A program made the translations under genes and the position numbers. 64,000 nt of DNA from the NCBI GenBank assembly GCA_964465145.1, contig CAYXJR010000011.1, forward strand, positions 1 to 64,000, in the 5' to 3' direction. Numbering within the stretch: position 1 is the stretch's first letter; each line of letters begins with the position of its first letter. Source of the stretch: JAUVKA01 sp964465145. GTDB lineage: Bacteria; Bacteroidota; Bacteroidia; Bacteroidales; UBA12481. This document shows positions 17,322 through 25,714 of this stretch, in pieces. A model generated the notes under the pieces. It had not been told where the DNA came from. It made no database searches and saw nothing but the letters and a program-made list of their open reading frames with translations.

Positions 17322-18691
17322 CCGGCAGGTTCCAATTCCATGGTAAAATGCCTGAGAATGGGCGGTTCACGGGTGATCATGTATCCTCTGGTAATAGTAT
17401 TACGCCGAGCCCACACCCTGCTTACCGCTTCAATTGTATAGTCCATGTGATTGTTTGTATAGACCCTCCTGGGAATTGCCAAACGGACCATTTCAAGGAT
17501 CGGAAACCGATTTTCACGGCTCAGGGGATCACGATCTGCCATTAGGGTTCCTATTTCAACACTCCTGATACCTGATTCAAGGTACAACTCAATAGCCAGG
17601 GCCTGTGCCGGAAATTCCTCTCGCGGTACCAGCGGTAAAAACTCGAGTGCGTTGAGAAAGACCGCGTGCCCTCCAACCGGTTCCTGTATAGGAATGCCCA
17701 GTTTTAATAAATGCTCCCCCAGATAGGCCACTTGTTTGATCCTCGACTCCAAATAGGGGAATTCTGTGACCTCTAATAAGCCCTGGGCGAGGGCGGCCAT
17801 ATCCCGACCTGCCATGCCGCCATAGGATATATATCCTTCAAACATAATGTTAAAAGTGGTGGCTGAACGATAAACATCTTCACTCCTGCAGGCAATTAAT
17901 CCGCCTATATTCACCAGACCATCCTTCTTGGCTGAAAACGTCATCATATCTGCCATGGCAAACATTTCAGAAATTATCTCTCTGATCTCCTTATTCCAGT
18001 ATCCAGCCTCCCTGTTTTTAATATAATATGCATTTTCTGCAAACCTGGCAGAGTCGATTAGTATAGGGATCTGATATTTATCGGCCATGATGCGGACAGC
18101 GCGGAGGTTATCCATCGAAACAGGTTGACCACCAGCAGTATTGCAGGTAATTGTGAATATTATGAATGGGATTTTTTCTCTTGGATTTGTAATTAGAACT
18201 CTTTCGAGTTTCTTAAGATCAATATTGCCTTTAAAGGGATGCTGATGATGTGTCTCGAAAGCCTCATCAATAGTACAATCAACAGCCTTGGCCTTGCGGA
18301 ATTCGATATGCCCTTTGGTGGTATCGAAGTGTGAATTGCCAGGCACAATGTCGCCTTCATGAACAAGAGCTGAGAAAAGAACATTTTCAGCTGCTCGTCC
18401 CTGGTGTGTTGGCAAAAAATATGGGAACCCAAACAATTCTTTCACTGCCTCTCCCAAAAGGGTATGGGAACGAGATCCGGCATAGGATTCATCGGCAGAC
18501 ATTATTGAAGACCATTGCTTATCGCTCATAGCTCCGGTTCCGGAATCTGTTAAAAGATCAATGAATACCTGATCGCTTTTCAGATTGAATAAATTATAGT
18601 GGGCATCTTTTATCCACTTTTGACGTTCACCAGCTGTGCTCTGGTAAATGGATTCAACGGTTTTTATTTTGTATGGTTCTGGGGTAGACAT
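17318..18691 (-). CDS. tnaA: Tryptophanase
   Basis: PLP enzyme splitting tryptophan to indole, pyruvate and ammonia, 457 residues from the ATG at 18691. The family signature is seen in IDLLTDSGTGAMSDKQW, PTHQGRAAENV and MTFSAKKDGLVNIGG (PLP Lys). Tryptophanase is favoured over tyrosine phenol-lyase by HFDTTKGH (Asp where the lyase has Thr), SVEIGTL (Ile where the lyase has the tyrosine-binding Arg) and LRHFTMEL (His where the lyase has Phe). The frame stays open to 18793, but that part reads through a heptamer repeat and lacks homology, so I excluded it. No TnaC-like leader is evident. It supplies pyruvate and ammonium for fermentation and releases indole. Confidence 0.92.
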   Translation of the reverse strand: MSTPEPYKIKTVESIYQSTAGERQKWIKDAHYNLFNLKSDQVFIDLLTDSGTGAMSDKQWSSIMSADESYAGSRSHTLLGEAVKELFGFPYFLPTHQGRAAENVLFSALVHEGDIVPGNSHFDTTKGHIEFRKAKAVDCTIDEAFETHHQHPFKGNIDLKKLERVLITNPREKIPFIIFTITCNTAGGQPVSMDNLRAVRIMADKYQIPILIDSARFAENAYYIKNREAGYWNKEIREIISEMFAMADMMTFSAKKDGLVNIGGLIACRSEDVYRSATTFNIMFEGYISYGGMAGRDMAALAQGLLEVTEFPYLESRIKQVAYLGEHLLKLGIPIQEPVGGHAVFLNALEFLPLVPREEFPAQALAIELYLESGIRSVEIGTLMADRDPLSRENRFPILEMVRLAIPRRVYTNNHMDYTIEAVSRVWARRNTITRGYMITREPPILRHFTMELEPAG

Positions 18692-18743
18692 AGCATTATG
18701 ACTTGTAAAATAATGATAAAGGGTAATTGGATAATCAGGAGAG

Positions 18744-18823
18744 GTGAGTAGTGAGTAGTGAGCTGTGAGTGGTAAGTGGTTATTGATTGTCACTTGTCAC
18801 CCGTCACTTGTCACCCGTCACTA
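18744..18823. repeat. Heptanucleotide tandem array, units GTGAGTA and GTCACTT
   Basis: Six 7-base units of the GTGAGTA type (18744-18785, decaying to GTAAGTG and GTTATTG), then three bases, then five units alternating GTCACTT and GTCACCC (18789-18823). It lies in the 314-base gap between tnaA and the DUF3078 gene, probably in the tnaA leader. The rest of the gap (18824-18952) is AT-rich with no recognisable gene. The two halves are roughly complementary and could pair. Confidence 0.85.
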
Positions 18824-18952
18824 TCTAGTCGTCCCGGGATTTAATATTGCGGAACACCTGGAGGGCAATTGCGTTTTTTAATGTTTTGGTATACATTACA
18901 TACAAAGTTTGCAAAAAAAAATGAATAAAAAATAAAACAAGACGTTCTTAAA

Positions 18953-18981
18953 TTGCATGGTATTTGCATTTGTTATCTTTG
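18953..18981 (+). promoter_or_regulatory. Promoter of the DUF3078 gene (TTG, TATCTTTG)
   Basis: TTG at 18953-18955 and TATCTTTG at 18974-18981 with 18 bases between, 24 bases before the ATG. Confidence 0.75.
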
Positions 18982-19005
18982 CACCTTTAAGAGAAAACTT
19001 TACCG

Positions 19006-20592
19006 ATGAAGATTCTGCCTAAACATTTCCTGGGAGTTTTTATAATTATTTTATTTCTTCCGTTTACGGATATGGTTGGCCAGCAGAGGCATGAGAGGGA
19101 TTCTTTGAGGCTGATCAGAGATTCTCTCGTGAATTTGATTAGAATAAAAGACTCCCTTTTATTACGGGCCAGTCTGGATTCTCTTTATCAAAATAATCTG
19201 ATAACAATACTTGATAAAGAGAATGACTCCCTTCAACTTGACATCCGAACCATGATATTGAAAGATAAAATAGACAGTGTCCAGCAGAGGACTATGGATT
19301 CTATCAATACTGATTTTAACCGATTTGCAAGATGGGGGCTAAGGGATTCCTTGTATAATATCGATGAAGATTCAGTCAGGAGAAGTTTGGATGCATTGTT
19401 GGGGGTAGTATTTAATGATAAAGCTCAATCTCCTGAACCGGAAAAGCTGCGAAAAAGCATGTCCAGGCTGTTTTATCACCTGGCTAATGATTCACTCTAT
19501 TTTTATATTATCAACGGACAAAATGATACGGTTCCTTTTGTTATGAAGAAAAACCACTCCGACTCAATTGCCTTATTTTTGGTTAACAATAAGAAGGACT
19601 CAGTTAAGGTATTCTTGTACGGAAGCGAAAAATCTTCAATATTTATGTGGGCCGATGATGATTTTCGATTAGCTCAGATGCTTAAAAAGAAAGCCTCTCC
19701 AGATCTCATCCATAAAGAATGGGCAAACTTAGCCCGGATCAAAATACCTCATCGTAAAGTCCCAGCTACCCCTCCCAAACTATGGAAAACCGGGGGTGAT
19801 GTGGATATTCGTCTGAATCAGATGGCATTTTCTCATTGGGCAAAAGGCGGAACTAATAAAATATCTTTATTAACAAAAAGCCAGGGCTTTGCAAACTACA
19901 GCAAGGGGAAAATATCCTGGAATAATGATTACCTGTATCGTTATGGGGTTCTGAAATCAGAAGGTCTCAAGCTGTATAAGAATATTGAGCAGCTCAGCAT
20001 AAAAACTTCATTTTACCATCAAGCATTTAAAAACTATTATTATTCGTTTAACTCCCAGTTTGACAGCCAGTTATTTCCAGGCTATTCCAATCCTTCTGAT
20101 AGTATTCCTGTTTCAAAATTTATGGGTCCGGCAATATTAACTACGGGCCTGGGGATGGTCTATATACCCACCAAGGAGTTTGCTGTAACCGTTGATCCAC
20201 TGTCCGGGAAATTTACTTTCGTGTTGGATACTGTAACCATCAAGCAAAAAAAATATGGTTTACGTGAAGATCAGCGAGTCAAGAGTGAGATTGGTACAAA
20301 GATATACATCACATATAAAAAGGTCCTTTGGAAAAATATCAACCTGAATACCTCCTTAGGCCTGTTCCGCAGTTACGTAAATAATCCTAAACCTGATATT
20401 GATTGGGTTACAGATATAGGATTAAAAGTTAATAAATATTTGAGCACCAAATTTTACTTATACATGAAGTATGATGATGATATGATAATCCCTGAATATG
20501 ATTATGTAGATGGGAAAAGGACGCAGGTTGGTGAGGGCAAGTTTCTTCAGTTACAGCAAACTTTTGGTGTGACCTTTACCTTCTATTTATAG
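19006..20592 (+). CDS. DUF3078 domain-containing exported protein
   Basis: A 528-residue protein with a signal peptide (residues 1-25, ending near MVGQQ). The N-terminal third repeats the tripeptide DSL in a helical stretch (RDSL, RDSL, KDSL, LDSL) that is probably coiled coil. The C-terminal half (about 260-528) matches DUF3078: KLWKTGGDVDIRLNQMAFSHWAKGG opens it, WNNDYLYRYGVLKSEG follows, and the end is beta-rich, finishing in aromatic FGVTFTFYL as outer-membrane barrels do. The function is unknown; the family is largely confined to Bacteroidota. It has its own strong promoter and no operon partner on the same strand. Confidence 0.85.
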   Translation: MKILPKHFLGVFIIILFLPFTDMVGQQRHERDSLRLIRDSLVNLIRIKDSLLLRASLDSLYQNNLITILDKENDSLQLDIRTMILKDKIDSVQQRTMDSINTDFNRFARWGLRDSLYNIDEDSVRRSLDALLGVVFNDKAQSPEPEKLRKSMSRLFYHLANDSLYFYIINGQNDTVPFVMKKNHSDSIALFLVNNKKDSVKVFLYGSEKSSIFMWADDDFRLAQMLKKKASPDLIHKEWANLARIKIPHRKVPATPPKLWKTGGDVDIRLNQMAFSHWAKGGTNKISLLTKSQGFANYSKGKISWNNDYLYRYGVLKSEGLKLYKNIEQLSIKTSFYHQAFKNYYYSFNSQFDSQLFPGYSNPSDSIPVSKFMGPAILTTGLGMVYIPTKEFAVTVDPLSGKFTFVLDTVTIKQKKYGLREDQRVKSEIGTKIYITYKKVLWKNINLNTSLGLFRSYVNNPKPDIDWVTDIGLKVNKYLSTKFYLYMKYDDDMIIPEYDYVDGKRTQVGEGKFLQLQQTFGVTFTFYL

Positions 20593-20633
20593 AAAAGATG
20601 CCCGCAATTGGGTGTGATAGGCCTGTTTTGGAT

Positions 20634-21503
20634 TTATAGCATATAAATGGAGGAAATAAAAAAGATTGCAAAAATCACCGAGGCAATACCATTGGTTGTT
20701 CCAAAGGCTCTATTAATTCTGCTGAAATTATCGGGTTTAACTATCATATGCTGGTAAATCAGCAATCCTCCAAACATGATAGCACCAATCCAGTATATCC
20801 ATCCGAATCTTCCCACTAAACCAAAGGTTATGACAATTATTCCTGTGACCAGGTGAAGCCCTGTTGAAACCCATAGGGCTCTCCTTGCACCTAATTTGGC
20901 CGGAATGGAATACAGCTTTTCCTGTTTATCGAATTTCTCGTCCTGTAATGCATAAATGATATCAAAACCGCTAACCCAGGAAAGGACAATCCCAGATAAG
21001 AATAAAGGAATCCAGTGAAATTTTCCGCTTATGGCCAGGTATGCCCCTACGGGTGCAATTGCCAAACCTAATCCCAGAACCAGGTGACACCAGGAAGTAA
21101 ATCTTTTTGTATAACTGTATCCCAGGACCACTATAAGGGCTACCGGTGACAGAAAGAAACAAAGGGGATTTAGGAACCATGTTGCTGCTACGAAAAATGC
21201 AGAATTAACCAAGGTAAAGATAAGGGCATAACGCTCCTTTATTATTCCTGCAGGTATCTCACGTTGGGCAGTCCTGGGGTTTTTTGCGTCTGATTTCCTG
21301 TCTGCATAACGGTTGAATCCCATGGCAGCATTGCGCGTAAGCATCATGCAGAGAATAACTATAAGCAGTGTTGTGGTTGAAAAATGGTAACCATGGTACC
21401 GGACTGCAAGGAAAAAACCGATCATGGCAAATGGTAATGCAAAGATAGTGTGTGAAAAAGTAACAAGACTAAGGTATTTATTTATTCCGTTTAAGTTTTT
21501 CAT
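20634..21503 (-). CDS. UbiA-type polyprenyltransferase (MqnP/4-hydroxybenzoate type)
   Basis: Integral membrane aromatic prenyltransferase of 289 residues. It has both Asp-rich motifs, NRYADRKSDAKN (NxxxDxxxD, about 68-76) and DIIYALQDEKFDKQE (DxxYxxxDxxFD), and eight to nine hydrophobic segments. Bacteroidota lacking ubiquinone often use this branch in menaquinone synthesis by the futalosine route (MqnP); the annotation 4-hydroxybenzoate octaprenyltransferase is common for it. No other mqn gene is in the window, so the pathway is inferred. It is divergent from an FMN reductase gene. Confidence 0.85.
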   Translation of the reverse strand: MKNLNGINKYLSLVTFSHTIFALPFAMIGFFLAVRYHGYHFSTTTLLIVILCMMLTRNAAMGFNRYADRKSDAKNPRTAQREIPAGIIKERYALIFTLVNSAFFVAATWFLNPLCFFLSPVALIVVLGYSYTKRFTSWCHLVLGLGLAIAPVGAYLAISGKFHWIPLFLSGIVLSWVSGFDIIYALQDEKFDKQEKLYSIPAKLGARRALWVSTGLHLVTGIIVITFGLVGRFGWIYWIGAIMFGGLLIYQHMIVKPDNFSRINRAFGTTNGIASVIFAIFFISSIYML

Positions 21504-21610
21504 CAGTATTTTTACACTTCTGGGTAATAATAAAATGGAGTGCTAAATTCCTAAACAATTAATAATAGCACTTGTTTAATCAGCGAAGAAAACGATATAA
21601 AAAACAAAAA

Positions 21611-22162
21611 ATGAAGATAGCAATTATTCTGGGTAGTGTCAGGAAAAACCGCAAAAGCAGTCAAGTTGGAGTATATTTAAAGAATTTATTAGATAATCGG
21701 GATGGGGTAGTTCCTAAACTTCTTGACCTGGTTGAATTTCCTTTTCCTGTGATGGAGGAACGTTTTCGTAATCTTACTCATCCACCGGCTGGCATGGTTG
21801 AATTCAGTAGGACCCTGGAAGAGGCCGATGGGATTGTGATCATTACACCGGAATACAATGGCAGCTATTCAGGCGCACTGAAAAACACTCTTGACTATTT
21901 CAAGCAGGAGTATGTAAAGAAGCCGATGGGAATTGTTACGGTTAGTAGCGGAATTTGGGGTGGTGTGAATGCCTCACATCATCTCCTTGCCTGGGTTTTG
22001 CATGTTGAGGCCATCCCCTCTCCATTCAAACTCATGGTGCAAAATATCAATTCATTATTTAATAACAAAGGTGAGTTAACAGATCCTGATTTTGAGGCCA
22101 GGGCTGAGAAGTTCTTAGATGAATTTTTATGGCTTACAACAGCAATTTCTCAGGTGAATTAA
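21611..22162 (+). CDS. NADPH-dependent FMN reductase family protein
   Basis: Flavodoxin-fold oxidoreductase of 183 residues from the ATG at 21611, which begins directly at the first strand MKIAIILGSVRKNRKS (the usual GSxRxxS loop). ITPEYNGSYSGALKNTLDYF is the family hallmark FMN-contact segment. The frame extends upstream to 21572, but that addition is lysine/arginine-rich and unlike homologues. The likely role is NAD(P)H-dependent reduction of FMN, quinones or azo compounds. A HAD phosphatase follows with its own promoter. Confidence 0.88.
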   Translation: MKIAIILGSVRKNRKSSQVGVYLKNLLDNRDGVVPKLLDLVEFPFPVMEERFRNLTHPPAGMVEFSRTLEEADGIVIITPEYNGSYSGALKNTLDYFKQEYVKKPMGIVTVSSGIWGGVNASHHLLAWVLHVEAIPSPFKLMVQNINSLFNNKGELTDPDFEARAEKFLDEFLWLTTAISQVN

Positions 22163-22183
22163 TTAGCCTGTCTTAAGTATTTG

Positions 22184-22191
22184 TATTTTTG
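22184..22191 (+). promoter_or_regulatory. -7 element TATTTTTG directly before the HAD start
   Basis: An exact TAnnTTTG match ends three bases before the ATG at 22195. If used, transcription would start at or beside the ATG, giving a leaderless or nearly leaderless message. Confidence 0.45.
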
Positions 22192-22194
22192 AGC

Positions 22195-23013
22195 ATGTTT
22201 AAAATGGTTATAACTGATCTCGACGGGACCTTACTGAGAGATGATCAAAAAGTCAGTGAAAAGGATTACAACAGTCTGTTATGGCTGGGCCGGAAAGGTT
22301 ACGTCAGAGTTATTGCTACAGGTCGCTCACCTTACGCTTTCAGCAGGATTATTCCGGATGATTTTCCCATTGACTATCTCGTGTTTAGCTCGGGCGCTGG
22401 AGTTATGGATTGGACAACAAAGGAGATCATTGTATCTCATTCTCTGGAAGAGCAGAAAGTGAGAGAGTTAGCTGGGATTTTCAGAGATCGTGATGTGGAT
22501 TTTAAAGTGTTGGCTCCAATACCGGATAATCATCATTATGTGTATTATCAAAACGGCATGGCTCATCCTGATTTTATTAAGCGGATGGAGTATTACCGGG
22601 GATTTGAGGAGGAGATCTGTTTTGACCCCCCAAATTTTGGCACAGCCTCCCAGATTCTTATAATTCTCCCCAATGATCCTACCCAATACAATAATTTAAC
22701 AGGACTCTGCCATGGAGTTAAGGTTGTACGAGCCACCTCTCCCATTGACCATCAATCTATTTGGATGGAAATTTTTAATCCGAAAGTGTCTAAAGCTGAA
22801 GGTATACGATATCTGTGTGAAAAATTGAGCATACGTCAAAGTGAAACCGTAGCCGTAGGAAATGATTTCAACGACCTTGATCTTTTAGCTTTCGCTGCGA
22901 AGTCATATTTGGTTGATAATGCACCAGCGGAACTCCTCTCTTTATATGCAGTTGTGTCTTCCAATAATGAAAGTGGATTTTCAGATCTTCTGGTGAAAGC
23001 TGGAATATCCTAA
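22195..23013 (+). CDS. Cof-type HAD-IIB hydrolase
   Basis: A 272-residue haloacid-dehalogenase phosphatase. Motif I is VITDLDGTLL (nucleophile Asp and acid/base Asp), motif II is VIATGRSP with Thr, and motif III/IV is VAVGNDFNDLDLL with the Mg-binding aspartates. The IIB cap lies between. Such enzymes dephosphorylate sugar phosphates or flavin precursors; the substrate is not evident. I use the ATG at 22195 rather than the TTG at 22189. It converges on pheT with three bases between the stops. Confidence 0.88.
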   Translation: MFKMVITDLDGTLLRDDQKVSEKDYNSLLWLGRKGYVRVIATGRSPYAFSRIIPDDFPIDYLVFSSGAGVMDWTTKEIIVSHSLEEQKVRELAGIFRDRDVDFKVLAPIPDNHHYVYYQNGMAHPDFIKRMEYYRGFEEEICFDPPNFGTASQILIILPNDPTQYNNLTGLCHGVKVVRATSPIDHQSIWMEIFNPKVSKAEGIRYLCEKLSIRQSETVAVGNDFNDLDLLAFAAKSYLVDNAPAELLSLYAVVSSNNESGFSDLLVKAGIS

Positions 23014-23016
23014 TTG

Positions 23017-25464
23017 TTATTGTCGTAATTTCGCACCAAGTTTATCCCCAAAGGCCGATAGCAGGCTTTGCATTACTTTGTCAACGCGCTTGTCGGTCAG
23101 GGTTTTAGTATCATCCTGTAAAATAAAGCTAACAGCATAGGATTTTTTATCCTTACCGAGTTTTTCGCTTTCAAACACATCAAATAATGAAACTTTTTTC
23201 AGGAGCTTTCTTTCCACATTAAATGCCAACTGGCGAATGGATTTAAATTCGGTATCCTGGTCTATGATTAAAGCCAGGTCTCTACGGACTGCCGGGTATC
23301 GTGTTACTTCCTGGAAGCGAACATCCTGTATGGTATTTTTCAAAAGCAAACTCCAGTTCAGGTCGGCATACTGGACTGACTGCTCAATACCAAAGGAATC
23401 AAGCAGCTCGTTATGCAGGCGGCCAAAACGTGCAATTTCTTGATTATGAATTGTATAAATCAGTCCCTCAGCAAAAATGGAATTTTTAATTACAGTGCTT
23501 TCAATAAGATCACTTTGCAATCCCATACGGTCAAATATTGCCCCAACATAGGCTTTCAGTTGATAGAAATCAGAATCAGTTTGCTTATTATTCCAGTGCT
23601 CATTTGTTTTTTTCCCGGTTAGGATGAGCATCAGGGATCGGTTCTCCAGGTACGCATCTGTAGAATATTGGTTTTTGCTGGGATTGATCCTGTAGATGTT
23701 TCCAAACTCGAAAAGCCTTAAATTCTGAGTTTTATGTTTGATATTCAGTGCGATTGTTTCAAGCCCGCCATATAGCAGACTTTGCCGCAGAACTCCAAGG
23801 TCTGAACTTAATGGATTTAAAAGGCGTACCAATTCTTTCTCTTTAAATGCTTCGTTATCCTGATAATATACTGACCGGGTAAGGGAGTTGGCCATCATTT
23901 CGAGAAAACCTTGAGATACCAGTTGGTTAGAAACCAAATTCTCCATTTTATCAGGATCAGGGCGGGAGCTATAGGATAGCGTCGAATAGACCTGGTCATG
24001 AAGTCCTATGTTATTGTACCCATAGATTCTGAGAATTTCCTCTATTACATCAGCTTCTCTCCTGACTTCAACCCTGTAGGTAGCTACCTCAAGATTCAAT
24101 CCCAGGGGATCATCCTGAACTATGTTGATATCCAGAGAATGGAGAATCTCCCAAACACTTTCCCTGGGTATTTTAACTCCAACGAGGCGATCCAGATTGG
24201 CCCAAGTCAATCGGACAGGGTATGGCCGGATTTCTTCCGGGTAAACATCAATTATGTCTGAGGAAATTTTCCCTCCGGCGAGTTCTTTAATCAGCAGTGC
24301 AGCCCTTTTCAGTGCGAAGATGGTCCCATTAGGGTCGGTTCCCCTTTCAAACCGGAAAGAGCTATCCGTATTAAGTCCGTGTCTTTTGGATGTTTTCCTT
24401 ATCCACACAGGATTAAAACAGGCTGATTCCAGGAAAATATTTTGTGTTTTTATCCCTACACCGGATTCTTTGCCGCCAAAGACGCCGGCTATACACATGC
24501 CTCCCTGATCATTGCAAATCATAAGATCCTGATCCGAAAGTATCCGGCTTTCTTCATCCAATGTGGTGAAAGCAGTCTTATCCGGAAGGGTCCTGACTGT
24601 TACTTTATTCCCTGTAATTTTGTCTGCGTCAAAAGTATGAAGAGGCTGCCCGGTTTCGTGAAGAACAAAATTGGTAATATCCACCACATTATTTATTGGT
24701 TTCAATCCGATGGCTTTCAATCGATTTTGCAGCCAGGAAGGCGAATCCTCTATTCTCACTCCTGAAATGCTTACCCCAGAATATCTGGTACAAGCTTCAG
24801 GATCAATAACCTCCACTGGAATTTCCAGATCATGATTATCGATGCGAAATTCATCAACAACTGGCATAGTAAGCCTAACAGCCATTTCTGAGCGCATAGC
24901 AGCAACAATGTCCCTGGCCACTCCCAGATGGGAGGCACCATCAATACGATTAGGGGTAAGGCCAATTTCAAAGATGTTGTCGTGTTCAACACAAAAATAT
25001 TCTGAAGCCGGCATGCCGATCTTTGCAGCTGGGTCCAGAACCATGATTCCCTCATGGTCATCTCCCAAACCAACTTCATCCTCCGCACAGATCATGCCTT
25101 CTGATATCTCTCCCCGGATTTTTGTTTTTTTAATAATGAAGCTGTCCTCCCCGTGATAAAGGGTGGTGCCTACGGTGGCTACCAGAACTTTCTGACCAAC
25201 AGCTACATTTGGGGCCCCACAAATGATTGGTAATGTTTGCAACGAGCCTAAATCAACCAGAGTTATGCTAAGCTTATCGGCATTTGGGTGGGGCATGCAA
25301 CTGGTAACCTTCCCAATCAGCAAGCCTTCCATGCCTCCCTTCACGGTTATAAACTTTTCTAACCCCTCCACCTCGAGGCCGGTATTGGTTAATATCTCTG
25401 CAAGCTTTCCCGGGGATAAATCGATATCCAGGTAATCCTGGAGCCAGTTATATGAAATCTTCAT
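23017..25464 (-). CDS. pheT: Phenylalanine--tRNA ligase beta subunit
   Basis: An 815-residue beta chain of the alpha2-beta2 synthetase charging tRNA-Phe. In order: MKISYNWLQDYLDIDLSP start, tRNA-binding EMAP-like domain (about 40-150, with CGAPNVAVGQKVLVA), B3/B4 editing domain, B5 (about 405-480), catalytic-like core, and the C-terminal FDX-ACB domain (RYPAVRRDLALIIDQ to the end). The length matches Bacteroidota homologues. pheS is not in the window. It is preceded by a TAATTTTG promoter element. Confidence 0.95.
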   Translation of the reverse strand: MKISYNWLQDYLDIDLSPGKLAEILTNTGLEVEGLEKFITVKGGMEGLLIGKVTSCMPHPNADKLSITLVDLGSLQTLPIICGAPNVAVGQKVLVATVGTTLYHGEDSFIIKKTKIRGEISEGMICAEDEVGLGDDHEGIMVLDPAAKIGMPASEYFCVEHDNIFEIGLTPNRIDGASHLGVARDIVAAMRSEMAVRLTMPVVDEFRIDNHDLEIPVEVIDPEACTRYSGVSISGVRIEDSPSWLQNRLKAIGLKPINNVVDITNFVLHETGQPLHTFDADKITGNKVTVRTLPDKTAFTTLDEESRILSDQDLMICNDQGGMCIAGVFGGKESGVGIKTQNIFLESACFNPVWIRKTSKRHGLNTDSSFRFERGTDPNGTIFALKRAALLIKELAGGKISSDIIDVYPEEIRPYPVRLTWANLDRLVGVKIPRESVWEILHSLDINIVQDDPLGLNLEVATYRVEVRREADVIEEILRIYGYNNIGLHDQVYSTLSYSSRPDPDKMENLVSNQLVSQGFLEMMANSLTRSVYYQDNEAFKEKELVRLLNPLSSDLGVLRQSLLYGGLETIALNIKHKTQNLRLFEFGNIYRINPSKNQYSTDAYLENRSLMLILTGKKTNEHWNNKQTDSDFYQLKAYVGAIFDRMGLQSDLIESTVIKNSIFAEGLIYTIHNQEIARFGRLHNELLDSFGIEQSVQYADLNWSLLLKNTIQDVRFQEVTRYPAVRRDLALIIDQDTEFKSIRQLAFNVERKLLKKVSLFDVFESEKLGKDKKSYAVSFILQDDTKTLTDKRVDKVMQSLLSAFGDKLGAKLRQ

Positions 25465-25483
25465 ATTTTATTATTTTGACCTT

Positions 25484-25491
25484 CAAAATTA
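25484..25491 (-). promoter_or_regulatory. -7 promoter element TAATTTTG of pheT
   Basis: The minus strand reads TAATTTTG, 19 bases before the pheT ATG. It shares the 250-base divergent gap (25465-25714) with the M28 peptidase promoter; I see no gene in that gap. Confidence 0.6.
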
Positions 25492-25684
25492 TAAACCCCA
25501 TGGATGCAATACAAATTAAATTGGTGGCACGAACAATTAAATAAGCTAATCCACTGTAATAAAATGAATTTCCCATTTAAATATTTCATAAAACTTCCAA
25601 AAACAGTACATCAAAGCAACGATTTTTAGAAATTTTATTGGCAGTTATTTAGAGATTTGGGTTCAATATTCCGCCTTAATAAGT

Positions 25685-25692
25685 TATTTTTG
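25685..25692 (+). promoter_or_regulatory. -7 promoter element TATTTTTG of the M28 peptidase
   Basis: Matches TAnnTTTG, 22 bases before the ATG. Confidence 0.6.
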
Positions 25693-25714
25693 CGCCTTAT
25701 CAGAATATAAATCG

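Noticed and set aside
17318..18691. Tyrosine phenol-lyase
   Set aside because: The three discriminating positions (Asp, Ile, His) are those of tryptophanase.
18692..18793. N-terminal extension of tryptophanase
   Set aside because: The extra 34 codons read through the heptamer array and have no counterpart in tryptophanases; the ATG at 18691 fits the family start.
21539..21572. CIRCE-like operator between ubiA-type and FMN reductase genes
   Set aside because: GAGTGCTAA matches a CIRCE half-site, but the halves are in reversed order and 20 bases apart, and neither gene is a heat-shock gene.
25565..25628. Small 21-codon frame in the pheT/M28 gap
   Set aside because: Short, AT-rich, no start context and no similarity I recognise.
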